Source of the DNA: an uncultured OM43 clade bacterium | Lineage (GTDB): Bacteria; Pseudomonadota; Gammaproteobacteria; Burkholderiales; Methylophilaceae | Reading direction: 5' to 3' | DNA: 64,000 nt | Assembly (NCBI GenBank): GCA_902558495.1 | Contig: CACEEB010000004.1 | Location: 1 to 64,000, forward strand | Shown: one piece after another, positions 48,100 to 58,752 of the stretch | Numbering within the stretch: the stretch's first letter is position 1 | How the letters are laid out: each line of letters starts with the position of its first letter | Notes under the pieces: generated by a model | The model's database searches: none | Told to the model about the DNA's origin: nothing | The model's input: only the letters and a program-made list of their open reading frames with translations | Made by a program: the position numbers and the translations under genes

Positions 48100-49977
48100 A
48101 TGAAATTAAAAAAACATAATGCCGGAATGTTTGCTTTATCTCTAGGCGCACTGGGTGTAGTTTTTGGTGATATTGGAACTAGTCCCTTATATGCTATTCG
48201 AGAAATTTTTTCGATTGGTAATAATATCCTAGCCCTAAACGAGGCAAATATGCTGGGGATATTATCCTTAATATTTTGGTCGCTTCTTTCAATTGTCTCG
48301 TTTAAATATATCCACTACATTATGAAGGCCAATAATAACGGTGAAGGTGGAATAATGGCTTTATTGTCTCTTGCAAGTAGAAATGCAAAATCCAAAAGAA
48401 AAAAAATGCTTATAATGGCAATAGGTATGTTGGGTGCCTGCATGTTTTATGCTGACGGGATGATTACCCCAGCTATATCCGTTTTATCTGCAATTGAGGG
48501 AATTGCACTCATAACTCCAACTTTTCAAAGCTTTATCATACCAATCACTTTAATTATTATTTTTGGGCTCTTTTGGGCACAAAGTAAAGGGACTGCAACT
48601 GTTGGATTTATGTTTGGGCCTATCATGATGATATGGTTCTTAACACTAGGGGGCTTAGGCATCTACAACATAATTCAAGCTCCATTTGTTTTGCATGCCT
48701 TGAATCCAATATATGCAATAAATTTTTTCACTAATGAATTTTCGATTGCATTCATTACGCTTGGTGCCGTAGTGTTATGTGTTACTGGTGCTGAATCTCT
48801 CTATGCCGATATGGGACATTTTGGAAGAAGCCCTATTAAAATAACGTGGTTTAGTTTTGTCTTCCCAGCCCTTACTTTAAATTATTATGGTCAGGGGGCT
48901 TTAATAATGAATGATCCTGCTAATATAAAGAATCCTTTTTACATGATGGCCCCAGAATTTTTACTCTTACCTTTGGTTATATTGGCAACACTCGCAACCA
49001 TTATTGCTTCCCAAGCTTGTATTACAGGAGCTTTTTCCGTATCAAGACAAGCTCTTCAGCTTGGCTTCATACCACGCATGCGTATTGACCATACCTCTGA
49101 AAACCAAGAGGGACAAATATACCTCCCAAGAATTAATTGGATTTTAATGGCTGGGGTAATGTCGGTGGTTCTAATATTTCAAAATTCAAGCGCTCTAGCA
49201 GGTGCATACGGTGTTGCAATAACTATGGATATGGTTATTGCTACAATTCTCGCAGCCGTTGTTTTACCTGATGTCTTAAAATGGGGTCGTTTGAAAACTG
49301 GGCTTTTAATAACCTTCTTTCTAATAATTGACCTTACATTCTTTGGAGCAAATATTATTAAAGTATTTGATGGTGGATGGTTTCCTATTCTTATTGGATC
49401 AATTTTAATATTACTTATGTCAACATGGAAGAGAGGGCGCACACTACTTTATCGAAAATTAAAAATTGAGTCTATGGAGATAGGTAATTTTTTAAAATCC
49501 TTAGGTCCAAATCTAAAAAAACGTGTTGCGGGAACAGCCGTTTTCTTAACTCCAAATCCTGAAGGAGTTCCACATGCCCTTTTACATAACTTAAAGCACA
49601 ACAAAGTACTCCATGAAAAAGTAGTGCTGTTAACAATCAGATTTAAAGACTACCCACACTCCAAAAAAAGTAATTTGATTGAAGTAGAAAAGCTACCTCA
49701 TAATTTTTATAAGGTTATTATTAACTATGGCTTTAAAGATGAAACAAGGATACCAAATGATCTTGCTAAATGTAAAAATAAAGGCCTTGAGTTTGATCCT
49801 ATGAGTACATCGTATTTCATTGGCAAGGAGAGCTTGATTGCTCAACCAGGAAAAAATATGAACTATTTAAGGAAAAAAGTGTTCGTAACTTTATTCAGGA
49901 GTGCAGAAAATATTACCAATCAATTTCACCTTCCTGCAAACCGGGTTGTTGAGTTAGGCAGCCAGATTTTATTTTAA
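48100..49977 (+). CDS. kup: Kup-family potassium transporter
   Basis: LGALGVVFGDIGTSPLYAIREIF; GEGGIMALLSLA. Confidence 0.96.
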   Translation: MKLKKHNAGMFALSLGALGVVFGDIGTSPLYAIREIFSIGNNILALNEANMLGILSLIFWSLLSIVSFKYIHYIMKANNNGEGGIMALLSLASRNAKSKRKKMLIMAIGMLGACMFYADGMITPAISVLSAIEGIALITPTFQSFIIPITLIIIFGLFWAQSKGTATVGFMFGPIMMIWFLTLGGLGIYNIIQAPFVLHALNPIYAINFFTNEFSIAFITLGAVVLCVTGAESLYADMGHFGRSPIKITWFSFVFPALTLNYYGQGALIMNDPANIKNPFYMMAPEFLLLPLVILATLATIIASQACITGAFSVSRQALQLGFIPRMRIDHTSENQEGQIYLPRINWILMAGVMSVVLIFQNSSALAGAYGVAITMDMVIATILAAVVLPDVLKWGRLKTGLLITFFLIIDLTFFGANIIKVFDGGWFPILIGSILILLMSTWKRGRTLLYRKLKIESMEIGNFLKSLGPNLKKRVAGTAVFLTPNPEGVPHALLHNLKHNKVLHEKVVLLTIRFKDYPHSKKSNLIEVEKLPHNFYKVIINYGFKDETRIPNDLAKCKNKGLEFDPMSTSYFIGKESLIAQPGKNMNYLRKKVFVTLFRSAENITNQFHLPANRVVELGSQILF

Positions 49978-49987
49978 ATTTAAGATA

Positions 49988-50800
49988 ATGAAATATATAT
50001 TAATTTTTTTTCTCGTACTATACGGTTGCTCCTCAACCACAACGAAGACAGAGTCCGAAGTAGATCGTGCTCAATTTATTTTGTTACCAGAATTCTTAGC
50101 TATGAGTATGGCAGAGGATGGGTACAAACAAGAGTTAAAAAAAGCACGAGAAAATAAACAACTTAATCAAAATGATGAACATGTTAGGCGTGTTCGTGAG
50201 ATAGGTTTCAATATTATTGATCAAGTAATATTTCTTCGTGATGGAACTGAAGATTGGAATTGGGAGATTAATGTTCAGGAAAGTGAGGAAGTCAACGCCT
50301 ATTGTATGCCTGGTGGAAAAATCATGATGTACTCAGCATTAATTGAAAAAACAAATGCAACAGATGATGAAATTGCTGCTGTTATGGGTCATGAGATTGC
50401 ACACGCAATCCGAGAACATGGTAGGGAAAGGATGTCGACTGCACTTGTTCAACAAGTAGGATTAATTGGTTTTGCCGCTTATATTGCAAATCAAGCAGAA
50501 GATAGAAGAGCAGCAGATGTTGCGGTACAGGCTGCAGTTCTTGGGACCACTTTATTTTTTGCCCTTCCTCACAGCAGAGAACATGAAAGAGAGGCTGATA
50601 AATTAGGAATGGAACTAGCAGCAAGGGCTGGTTATAATCCGATAGCAGCAGTAAGCTTATGGAGAAAAATGGATGCACTATCAAACGCCAAAATTCCTGA
50701 ATTTTTTAGCACCCACCCATCCAATGAAAATCGTATCAAAGATTTGCAAGCTCACGCTAAGAAAATAAACCATCTCTATCTAGAAAACAAAAGAAAATAA
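49988..50800 (+). CDS. M48 family metallopeptidase lipoprotein
   Basis: Lipobox YGC; HEIAHAIREHGRERMS; HEREADKLGMELAARAGYNP. Confidence 0.93.
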   Translation: MKYILIFFLVLYGCSSTTTKTESEVDRAQFILLPEFLAMSMAEDGYKQELKKARENKQLNQNDEHVRRVREIGFNIIDQVIFLRDGTEDWNWEINVQESEEVNAYCMPGGKIMMYSALIEKTNATDDEIAAVMGHEIAHAIREHGRERMSTALVQQVGLIGFAAYIANQAEDRRAADVAVQAAVLGTTLFFALPHSREHEREADKLGMELAARAGYNPIAAVSLWRKMDALSNAKIPEFFSTHPSNENRIKDLQAHAKKINHLYLENKRK

Positions 50801-50825
50801 AAGACAAAGCTTAAAAAAAAGCTAA

Positions 50826-50838
50826 TTAGGGTAAAATA
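50826..50838 (+). promoter_or_regulatory. Candidate promoter element TTAGGGTAAAATA upstream of dapD
   Basis: Same 13-mer as upstream of purB, 31 nt before ATG. Confidence 0.4.
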
Positions 50839-50869
50839 ACGTCCTTTACTTACCAACCTAAAAAATATT

Positions 50870-51697
50870 ATGACAACATTGCAATCCATTATCGAAGATG
50901 CGTTTGAAAATCGATCAGAAATAACGCCAAGTACAGTCAGCTCAGAAATAAAAAATGCTGTTAATGAAACTATGGAAGGTCTTAATCATGGAGTACATCG
51001 AGTTGCGTCCCGCATTGGAAATTCTCAAGATTGGGAAACTCATCAATGGATAAAAAAAGCCGTACTTTTATCTTTCAGAATTGAAGATAATGAAAAAATT
51101 GATAGTGGGTATACAAATTTTTTTGATAAGGTTAAATCCAAGTTCCATAGCTATAGTAAAGAAGATTTTAAAAAAGGTGGTTTTAGAGTTGTGCCCAACG
51201 CGATGGTAAGACACGGGAGTTTTATTGGAAAAAATGCAGTACTTATGCCCTCTTATGTGAATATCGGTGCATTTGTAGATGAGGGGACCATGGTTGATAC
51301 TTGGGCAACCGTTGGCTCTTGTGCACAAATTGGTAAAAATGTTCATCTTTCTGGAGGTGTAGGTATAGGGGGTGTCCTTGAGCCTATTCAAGCTGGGCCA
51401 ACAATTATTGGTGATAACTGTTTTATTGGAGCACGTTCAGAAGTTGTAGAGGGAGTTGTTGTTGAAGATAATGTTGTGATTTCAATGGGTGTATATATTG
51501 GACAATCAACCAAAATATTTGATAGAGAAACTGGCGAAGTAACCTTCGGAAGAATACCTAAAGGTTCAGTTGTAGTTTCAGGGAATCTTCCATCAAAAGA
51601 TGGGTCATATAGTTTATATTGTGCAGTTATTGTTAAAAAAGTTGATGAAAAAACGTTAAGTAAAGTAGGTATTAACGAGCTTTTAAGGGGTATTTGA
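50870..51697 (+). CDS. dapD: 2,3,4,5-tetrahydropyridine-2,6-dicarboxylate N-succinyltransferase
   Basis: Left-handed beta-helix hexapeptide repeats; [30 protein letters not shown]. Confidence 0.97.
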   Translation: MTTLQSIIEDAFENRSEITPSTVSSEIKNAVNETMEGLNHGVHRVASRIGNSQDWETHQWIKKAVLLSFRIEDNEKIDSGYTNFFDKVKSKFHSYSKEDFKKGGFRVVPNAMVRHGSFIGKNAVLMPSYVNIGAFVDEGTMVDTWATVGSCAQIGKNVHLSGGVGIGGVLEPIQAGPTIIGDNCFIGARSEVVEGVVVEDNVVISMGVYIGQSTKIFDRETGEVTFGRIPKGSVVVSGNLPSKDGSYSLYCAVIVKKVDEKTLSKVGINELLRGI

Positions 51698-51698
51698 A

Positions 51699-52061
51699 TT
51701 GCTTAAGTTGTTTGGAATAAAAAACTGTAATACTGTAAAAAAAGCGATTGATTGGATGAATATTTCAAATATATCATTTGAATTTATGGATGTTAAAAAA
51801 GATAGTTTAAATGTAGATATATTAAATGGCTGGGTACAAAATATGCCTGTCAACTACTCCTGGGAGTCTTTAGTAAATAAATCAGGAATGACATGGAGAA
51901 AGCTTGATGATGACCAAAAAAAAGGTGCAGACAACCTTGAAGGGGCACTAGCATTAATTCTTGAAAAACCAAGCGTCATGAAAAGACCAGTTATTGCTGA
52001 TGGAAAGAAAATTCTTACCATTGGCTTTAATGAAATAATATTTGAGGAAAAATTTTTATAG
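51699..52061 (+). CDS. ArsC/Spx-family reductase-like protein
   Basis: LFGIKNCNTVKKAIDWM; MKRPVIADGKKILTIGF; located between dapD and dapE. Confidence 0.9.
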   Translation: MLKLFGIKNCNTVKKAIDWMNISNISFEFMDVKKDSLNVDILNGWVQNMPVNYSWESLVNKSGMTWRKLDDDQKKGADNLEGALALILEKPSVMKRPVIADGKKILTIGFNEIIFEEKFL

Positions 52062-52065
52062 CACC

Positions 52066-53196
52066 ATGCCTAAAACATTAGAATTATCAAAAGAATTAAT
52101 TACAAAATCTTCAATTACTCCTGAGGACAGGGGTTGTCAGGATCTCATGATTGACCACCTTAAGCCTCTTGGGTTTGATGTGGAAAAATTAAATTTTGAC
52201 GATGTACAAAACTTTTATGCAAAAAAAGGTAATGCATCTCCATTAATTGTTTTTGCAGGGCATACAGACGTAGTCCCACCCGGACCAAAAGATGCATGGA
52301 AATTTGATCCTTTTTCACCTACTGAGGACAATGGCATTCTTTACGGTAGAGGGGCTGCTGATATGAAATCATCCTTAGCAGCCTTTATTATTGCAATTGA
52401 GGAGTTTGTAAATGAAAATCCTGATCATAATGGCTCAATCGGTTTATTAATAACATCCGATGAAGAAGGAATAGCAAAAAATGGGACAGTTAAGGTCGTA
52501 GAGGCTTTAAAAGAAAAAAAAGAGCAGATTGATTATTGTATTGTAGGCGAACCAACAAGTAGTTTAAAATTTGGTGACACTGTTAAAAATGGAAGAAGAG
52601 GATCTTTATCTGCTAATTTAGCTGTTAAAGGGATACAAGGACATATTGCTTATCCAGAACTAATTCGAAATCCTATTCATGAAATTGCTCCAGCAATAGA
52701 TGACCTTGTTAATACTGTTTGGGATGAGGGTAATGAATATTTCCCTAAAACTTCGTGGCAAATTTCCAACATTAATGGTGGAACTGGAGCAACTAATGTT
52801 GTGCCAGGTCAAGTAGAAGTATTATTTAATTTTAGATACTCAACAGAAAATACAGCTGAAGATCTCAAAAAAAGAGTAGTAGATATTCTTGATAAGCATA
52901 AGTTAGATTACACCATAACCTGGAATCACTCAGGTAAACCTTATCTTACAGAGAAGGGCGTGCTAGTGAATACTATTACTGAAGCTGTTAAAGATATTGC
53001 AAACATTACGCCATCCATCTCAACCACTGGTGGTACATCTGATGGTCGTTTTATTTCAACTATATGCGATCAAGTGATAGAGTTTGGTCCCATTAATGAA
53101 TCTATCCATAAAATCAATGAACATATCATCATCGATGATGTTGAACGACTCAAAGATATCTACAAGAAAACATTAGAAATACTTCTAACTAATTAA
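52066..53196 (+). CDS. dapE: Succinyl-diaminopimelate desuccinylase
   Basis: FAGHTDVVPPG; GRGAADMKSSLAA; STTGGTSDGRF. Confidence 0.97.
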   Translation: MPKTLELSKELITKSSITPEDRGCQDLMIDHLKPLGFDVEKLNFDDVQNFYAKKGNASPLIVFAGHTDVVPPGPKDAWKFDPFSPTEDNGILYGRGAADMKSSLAAFIIAIEEFVNENPDHNGSIGLLITSDEEGIAKNGTVKVVEALKEKKEQIDYCIVGEPTSSLKFGDTVKNGRRGSLSANLAVKGIQGHIAYPELIRNPIHEIAPAIDDLVNTVWDEGNEYFPKTSWQISNINGGTGATNVVPGQVEVLFNFRYSTENTAEDLKKRVVDILDKHKLDYTITWNHSGKPYLTEKGVLVNTITEAVKDIANITPSISTTGGTSDGRFISTICDQVIEFGPINESIHKINEHIIIDDVERLKDIYKKTLEILLTN

Positions 53197-53197
53197 A

Positions 53198-54040
53198 TTA
53201 CACACGTCTATTACGTTTTTTTTGGTTACTAAGCTGGGGTTTATTGAAATCATTAGGATTCATCCCATGTTTTTGGAGTAATCTGGACACTTCAGCCTGA
53301 GTCAACTCAGTATGCATGCCTCTTTTTACATGAGAGGGTAAAATGACAATGCCAAACCTAACTCTAATTAATCGACTTACAGTCAAATTAAAATATTCGA
53401 ACATCCTTCTCACCTCTCTATTCTTTCCCTCTTTGAGAACCACCCGATACCATTTGTTAGCCCCTTCACCTCCTTCAAAAGAAATAGATTCAAATTTTGC
53501 AGTTCCGTCATCTAAGTCTATGCCTTTTGTAAATTTTTTTATTTGTTCTTCAGATACTTCGCCTAAAATACGAACTGAATACTCTCTATCGACCTCATAT
53601 TTTGGATGCATCATTTTGTTCGCTAATTCTCCATTGGAAGTAAATATTAAAAGTCCAGAAGTATTAAAATCCAAACGGCCGATGGATATCCATTTTCCAT
53701 TTTTAATTCTTGGTAAATTTTGAAAGACATTAATCCGTCCCTCAGGATCATTTTCACTCACAATTTCACCCTCTGGCTTGTGATAGATTAAAACGCGGGG
53801 AAGGTAATTGGAATTACTTAAAAAAATTGGTTTGCCATTAAGGATAATTTTATCTGATGGTATTATTGATTGCCCAACTTTTGCTATTTTATTATTAACC
53901 AATACCCTTTTATCAACAATCGCTTTTTCAATTTCTCTTCTCGAACCAAAGCCAGATTGTGCTAGTACTTTCTGAATTCTTTCACCTGAACTATTTCGGA
54001 GTTTATTTTGTGTATTAAGATTAGGATTTTTATTGGTCAT
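53198..54040 (-). CDS. rluB: 23S rRNA pseudouridine synthase RluB (likely start MTNKNPNL at 54040)
   Basis: S4 domain RIQKVLAQSGFGSRREIEKAI; IGRLDFNTSGLLIFTSNGELANKMMHP; follows scpB. Confidence 0.92.
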   Translation of the reverse strand: MTNKNPNLNTQNKLRNSSGERIQKVLAQSGFGSRREIEKAIVDKRVLVNNKIAKVGQSIIPSDKIILNGKPIFLSNSNYLPRVLIYHKPEGEIVSENDPEGRINVFQNLPRIKNGKWISIGRLDFNTSGLLIFTSNGELANKMMHPKYEVDREYSVRILGEVSEEQIKKFTKGIDLDDGTAKFESISFEGGEGANKWYRVVLKEGKNREVRRMFEYFNLTVSRLIRVRFGIVILPSHVKRGMHTELTQAEVSRLLQKHGMNPNDFNKPQLSNQKKRNRRV

Positions 54041-54617
54041 TAATCTGTTCTGATGCATCTGCAGATAATAAATTTTCTTCAATACTATTTGAAATTTTAT
54101 CCTCTGAATTTGATATGTCTGGAAGTTGATTTAATGACTTTAATGCAAAATCATCTAAAAAAAATTTAGTTGTCGCATAAAGTGAAGGTCTTCCAGGAAC
54201 CTCTTTTTGCCCAATAATTTCGACCCATTCTCTTTCTAAAAGCTGCCTTAAAGTATTGGGATTTAGAGAGACACCGCGAATTTTCTCAATATCTCCGCGC
54301 GTTACTGGTTGCCGATAAGCAATAATAGCTAAAACCTCCATGACTGCCCTAGAATATTTGATTGCTCGATCTGGAGATAGTCGCATCAATGAATCAGTAA
54401 AAATTGGTTTTGCCTCAAAGCGATAGCCATTTGCTACCAGAACTAAATCTAATGTTTTTTCACTCCAATCATTTTTAATGTCATCTAATAACATTCTAAT
54501 AGTAGATCGTTCTAACTTTTCCTCAAATAATTTTTGGAGATCATCTATAGATAGCGGCCTACCACTTGTCAGCAAAGCAGTCTCAATAATATTCTTATAT
54601 TTAACTGATTGTTCCAC
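54030..54617 (-). CDS. scpB: Segregation and condensation protein B
   Basis: MEVLAIIAYRQPVTRGDIEKIRGV; GRPSLYATTKFFL. Confidence 0.95.
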   Translation of the reverse strand: MEQSVKYKNIIETALLTSGRPLSIDDLQKLFEEKLERSTIRMLLDDIKNDWSEKTLDLVLVANGYRFEAKPIFTDSLMRLSPDRAIKYSRAVMEVLAIIAYRQPVTRGDIEKIRGVSLNPNTLRQLLEREWVEIIGQKEVPGRPSLYATTKFFLDDFALKSLNQLPDISNSEDKISNSIEENLLSADASEQINDQ

Positions 54618-55418
54618 TTAGACCTGTGCCCTTTGAATGTAGATAGGAGAACAAGGCTCTTGTTGGTTAATTTTAATTAAGTTTTCCTTGGTAAGCTCTA
54701 AAATTGCCAAGAAACAAACTACCAGCTTTGGAATAGGATCTTTTTCTTCATTAAAAAATGAATCAAAAGAAATTAACTGATCATTTCTTAATTTTTTTAT
54801 TATTAATGACATATGTTCTCTTACTGAAAGTTCGGCACGATTTATTCTGTGGGTCTCAAACTGCTCAGCTCTTTTTATCACATTTTTCCAAGCATTAAAT
54901 AGCTCCTCAATAGAAACATCTGGTAAAGATTTTGGTTCAATGACCTTTTCAAAATATCCTTGTGCAATAAACCTATCTCTACCCACCTGAGAAATATCAT
55001 CTAATTCTTGAGAAGCTGTTTTCATAAGCTCATATTCAATTAATTTCTTTACAAGTTCTGCTCTAGGATCTAAATCATCGTCCTCATCATTACTTACTGG
55101 TGGTAACAGCATCCTTGACTTAATCTCTATCAACATTGCTGACATTAATAAATAATCAGCCGCTAATTCAAGCTTGATCTGTTTCATTTTTTCGACATAT
55201 ACCATATATTGTGTTGTCAAGGTCGCCATAGGAATATCAAGGATATCAATATTATTTTTTCTGATTAAATACAGTAATAAATCCAAAGGTCCCTGAAAGG
55301 AATCTAGGTAAACCTCTAATGCATCTGGAGGTATATATAAATCTTGTGGTAATTTTGAAAGTGACTCTCCATAAATTTTAGCGTCATTTAAAAGATCAGT
55401 TTGAAGTTCACTACTCAT
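54618..55418 (-). CDS. scpA: Segregation and condensation protein A
   Basis: FQGPLDLLLYLIRKNNIDILDIPMATLT; AADYLLMSAMLIEIKSRMLLP. Confidence 0.95.
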   Translation of the reverse strand: MSSELQTDLLNDAKIYGESLSKLPQDLYIPPDALEVYLDSFQGPLDLLLYLIRKNNIDILDIPMATLTTQYMVYVEKMKQIKLELAADYLLMSAMLIEIKSRMLLPPVSNDEDDDLDPRAELVKKLIEYELMKTASQELDDISQVGRDRFIAQGYFEKVIEPKSLPDVSIEELFNAWKNVIKRAEQFETHRINRAELSVREHMSLIIKKLRNDQLISFDSFFNEEKDPIPKLVVCFLAILELTKENLIKINQQEPCSPIYIQRAQV

Positions 55419-56617
55419 GAAAGATCAATTCCCATAACTTCACGAACATCTCTCATGGTATCTCTAGCTAATTTTCTTGCTTTTTCACAGCCCTCTGCGA
55501 CAACACTTTTTACTAAATCAGGACTCTCAATATAATCTTTTGCCCTTTCTTGAATTGGCTTTAATTCCTTAAGAACAGATTCAATAATTGGCTGCTTACA
55601 CTCAACACAACCTATACCAGCCTGAGTACAACCTTCCTTAGCCCACTTTTGTGTTTTCTCCGTTGAATACACTTGATGAAGTTGCCAAACTGGGCAATTA
55701 TTTGGATTGCCTGGATCATTTCTCCTAATTCTTGCTGGATCAGTTGGCATAGTTCTTATTTTCTTCTCTACTTCTTTAGGGTCCTCCCTGAGAGCTATTG
55801 TATTATTATAAGACTTTGACATTTTCTGACCATCAAGACCTACCATCTTCGATGCTGGGGTAAGTTTATATTCGGGTTCAATTAAAATCATCTTACCTCC
55901 ACCCTCCAAAAATCCTAATAGTCGCTCTTTATCGCCTAAGCTTAAACTTTGTTGCTCATCAATAAGAGCTTGTGCGGCCTCAAGAGCCTGATCATCGCCC
56001 TCCTCTTGATATGCAGTCTTTAGTTCGCGATACAGCTGACCTTTTTTGGATCCCAATTTCTTAATACCTTCCTCAGCTTTTTCCTCGTAACCAATCTCCT
56101 TTCCATATAGATGATTAAATCTTCTTGCGACTTCACGCGTAAATTCTATATGAGGTACTTGATCCTCACCGACAGGAACCTGCGTAGCTTTATAAATTAA
56201 GATATCTGCACTTTGGAGTAAAGGATAGCCAAGAAAACCGTATGTGGATAAATCTTTTGATGATAATTTTTCTTGTTGATCCTTATAAGTAGGAACTCTC
56301 TCAAGCCATCCTAAGGGTGTAATCATAGAAAGAAGTGTATGAAGCTCTGCATGTTCAGGAACTTTTGATTGGATAAATACAGTTGCTAAAGCTGGGTCTA
56401 TTCCAGCTGCTAGCCAGTCAATGACCATATCCCAAACATTTTTTTCAATAATTTCAGGGTCATCATAATGAGTAGTAAGAGCATGCCAATCAGCAACAAA
56501 AAATAAGGATTCTGCCTCATGCTGTAAATTTACCCAATTTTTAAGTACCCCATTGTAATGTCCCAAGTGCAAATGTCCTGTAGGTCTCATTCCCGAAACA
56601 ATTCTCTCAATTGCCAT
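55415..56617 (-). CDS. trpS: Tryptophanyl-tRNA synthetase
   Basis: SGMRPTGHLHLGHY; KMSKS; 400 aa with internal insertion. Confidence 0.95.
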   Translation of the reverse strand: MAIERIVSGMRPTGHLHLGHYNGVLKNWVNLQHEAESLFFVADWHALTTHYDDPEIIEKNVWDMVIDWLAAGIDPALATVFIQSKVPEHAELHTLLSMITPLGWLERVPTYKDQQEKLSSKDLSTYGFLGYPLLQSADILIYKATQVPVGEDQVPHIEFTREVARRFNHLYGKEIGYEEKAEEGIKKLGSKKGQLYRELKTAYQEEGDDQALEAAQALIDEQQSLSLGDKERLLGFLEGGGKMILIEPEYKLTPASKMVGLDGQKMSKSYNNTIALREDPKEVEKKIRTMPTDPARIRRNDPGNPNNCPVWQLHQVYSTEKTQKWAKEGCTQAGIGCVECKQPIIESVLKELKPIQERAKDYIESPDLVKSVVAEGCEKARKLARDTMRDVREVMGIDLS

Positions 56618-56644
56618 AAATACCCTTCAATTTATAAAATAAAA

Positions 56645-57283
56645 TTATCCAAATATACCGAAAATTATACTCTGACTAAGATTAACTAGTGGAAATAAAA
56701 TTTTGCCCAACACTCCAGAAAATAATAAAAAAATTAAGATGATTAAACCATATCTCTCTAATCCTGCTAAATAACCTGACCAAGGATATGGTAATAAACT
56801 TACCGCTACTCTACCGCCATCAAGCGGGGGTAATGGCAACATATTTAAAACCATAAGAATAATATTTATTTGAATTCCTGCTAAACACATAACTTGTAAA
56901 AATAATTCAGCTTGCTCAGGAAAAAAATTAATTCGTACCAAAATTATGGTCCAAAAAATTGCCATAATTAAATTGGAGGCTGGGCCAGCAAGTGCTACCC
57001 ACATCATATCTTTTTTTGGATTTCTAAGATTCGAGAAATTTACTGGAACTGGCTTTGCCCATCCAAAGAGAATTCCTCCCAACATGACAGTAAGTGCTGG
57101 CAATAAGATTGTTCCCATAGGATCAATATGTTTTAATGGATTAAGCGTGATTCTCTTAAGGTAATGAGCAGTCATATCTCCAAAGTATCTTGCTGCATAT
57201 CCGTGGGCTGCCTCATGAACTGTAATGGCAAAAATTATTGGGAGTGCATAAGCACAAATTTTTTGGATGATATTTAATTCCAT
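56645..57283 (-). CDS. Site-2 protease family membrane metalloprotease
   Basis: TVHEAAHGYAARYFGD HEXXH and LPLPPLDGGRV motifs. Confidence 0.93.
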   Translation of the reverse strand: MELNIIQKICAYALPIIFAITVHEAAHGYAARYFGDMTAHYLKRITLNPLKHIDPMGTILLPALTVMLGGILFGWAKPVPVNFSNLRNPKKDMMWVALAGPASNLIMAIFWTIILVRINFFPEQAELFLQVMCLAGIQINIILMVLNMLPLPPLDGGRVAVSLLPYPWSGYLAGLERYGLIILIFLLFSGVLGKILFPLVNLSQSIIFGIFG

Positions 57284-57307
57284 TATTGATTACGTTTAAA
57301 TACCATC

Positions 57308-58162
57308 TTAATTAACACCCTCTGTTAAGGGCCATTTATTCCAAATTGGGTCACAATTTGCAGGTAATGTTTGCATTTGTCCCATTTGTCTAAAAGATAT
57401 TCCTGGTCCATGGAAATCAGATCCGCATGACGCAGATAAACCAAATTCATTTGCAAGGCTTGCAAAATAAGATGATTGAGATGGATCCTGACTACCTGAA
57501 ACTACTTCAATACCAACACCGCCTAAGTCTTTAAAATCTTGCATTAATTTTGGGTATAACTTGTTGCCCATTTCATACCTGCCTGGATGGGCTATTACGG
57601 CATCACCTCCTGCTTTGGAAATCCAAGATACTGCCTCTTCTAAATCCGACCATACATGATTTACGTAGCCAGGCTTTCCTGGAGTAAGAAATTTTTTAAA
57701 AACACTCTTTACGTCTTTAGCATGACCTTTTTCAACTAGATATTGGGCAAAATGTATCCTTCCTACAGCACCATCTTTAGAATATGAGCTTGCCCCTTCA
57801 AGACTTCCCATAATGCCTGCCATTCCCAAACCATGTGCCATTTTTTCAGCCCTAGCATCCCTTCCATCCCTAATTTTTTTTAAACCATTAATAAGGTCTT
57901 TATCTTTGTTGTTGAAATTCAAACCAACAATATGTAAGGTTCTTTTTTGCCATGTTACTGAAATTTCAACACCATTGATAAAAAGTATGCCTAAAGATTT
58001 TGCAACCTTACTAGCCCTATCTAATCCATCTATATCGTCGTGATCTGTTAAAGCTAAAATATCAACATTCTTACTGTGAGCATATTTGACCAAATCTTCT
58101 GGCGAAAAAAGCCCATCAGATATAGTAGAATGGCAATGCAAGTCTATTATTGGAGTTTTCAT
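57308..58162 (-). CDS. PHP domain phosphoesterase (YciV/RnaAM-like)
   Basis: IDLHCHSTISDGLFSPEDLV; LTDHDD; HPGRY; GSDFHGPG. Confidence 0.9.
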   Translation of the reverse strand: MKTPIIDLHCHSTISDGLFSPEDLVKYAHSKNVDILALTDHDDIDGLDRASKVAKSLGILFINGVEISVTWQKRTLHIVGLNFNNKDKDLINGLKKIRDGRDARAEKMAHGLGMAGIMGSLEGASSYSKDGAVGRIHFAQYLVEKGHAKDVKSVFKKFLTPGKPGYVNHVWSDLEEAVSWISKAGGDAVIAHPGRYEMGNKLYPKLMQDFKDLGGVGIEVVSGSQDPSQSSYFASLANEFGLSASCGSDFHGPGISFRQMGQMQTLPANCDPIWNKWPLTEGVN

Positions 58163-58221
58163 AACTTTGAGTATTGATTATATTAGCTATTTCCAACAAA
58201 CGATAGGTTTAAAATTTATTT

Positions 58222-58752
58222 ATGCAAAAATTTTTATTTGATTTATTTCCAATTATCTTATTTTTTATTGCTTTTAAAATCTATGATATTTTTATTGCAA
58301 CTGCGGTAGCTATCATTGCGACCCTTCTCCAAATAATATATGTTTACTTGAAAGATAAAAAAGTTGAAAAGGTATTATTATTTAATGGAGTTATGATTAC
58401 TTTCTTAGGTGGTCTAACTATTTTGTTACAAGATAAAATGTTTATTATGTGGAAGCCATCGGTTCTTTATTGGTGTTTTGCTCTAATCTTGTTATTTTCT
58501 AATTTATTTTTAAAGAAAAATTTAGTGCAAATGGCTCTCGGTAAGCAGGTAGAACTGAAAAATAAGTTTTGGAATGTAATTAATTGGTATACCAGTATAT
58601 TCTTTGTCTTACTAGGTTTTATCAATTTATATGTTGCCTATAATTTTAGCGAGGATACATGGGTTAATTTTAAGCTTTTTGGAATTACAGGATTGCTATT
58701 TATATACATGATATTTCTAGGACTATATATTTCTAAAGTTGGTAAGGGATAA
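58222..58752 (+). CDS. Inner-membrane septation protein A (IspZ/YciB)
   Basis: MQKFLFDLFPIILFFIAFKIYDIFIATAVAI; KPSVLYWCFALILL. Confidence 0.93.
   Translation: MQKFLFDLFPIILFFIAFKIYDIFIATAVAIIATLLQIIYVYLKDKKVEKVLLFNGVMITFLGGLTILLQDKMFIMWKPSVLYWCFALILLFSNLFLKKNLVQMALGKQVELKNKFWNVINWYTSIFFVLLGFINLYVAYNFSEDTWVNFKLFGITGLLFIYMIFLGLYISKVGKG

Noticed and set aside
50382-50684. 100-aa minus-strand ORF inside the M48 peptidase gene
   Set aside because: Complete overlap with a clear conserved CDS on the other strand; composition typical of a shadow frame, no recognizable motif.
50812-50827. AGCTT-aaaaa-AAGCT hairpin after the M48 peptidase gene as a terminator
   Set aside because: Only about 5 bp, AT-rich stem with no clear T tract; too weak to call.
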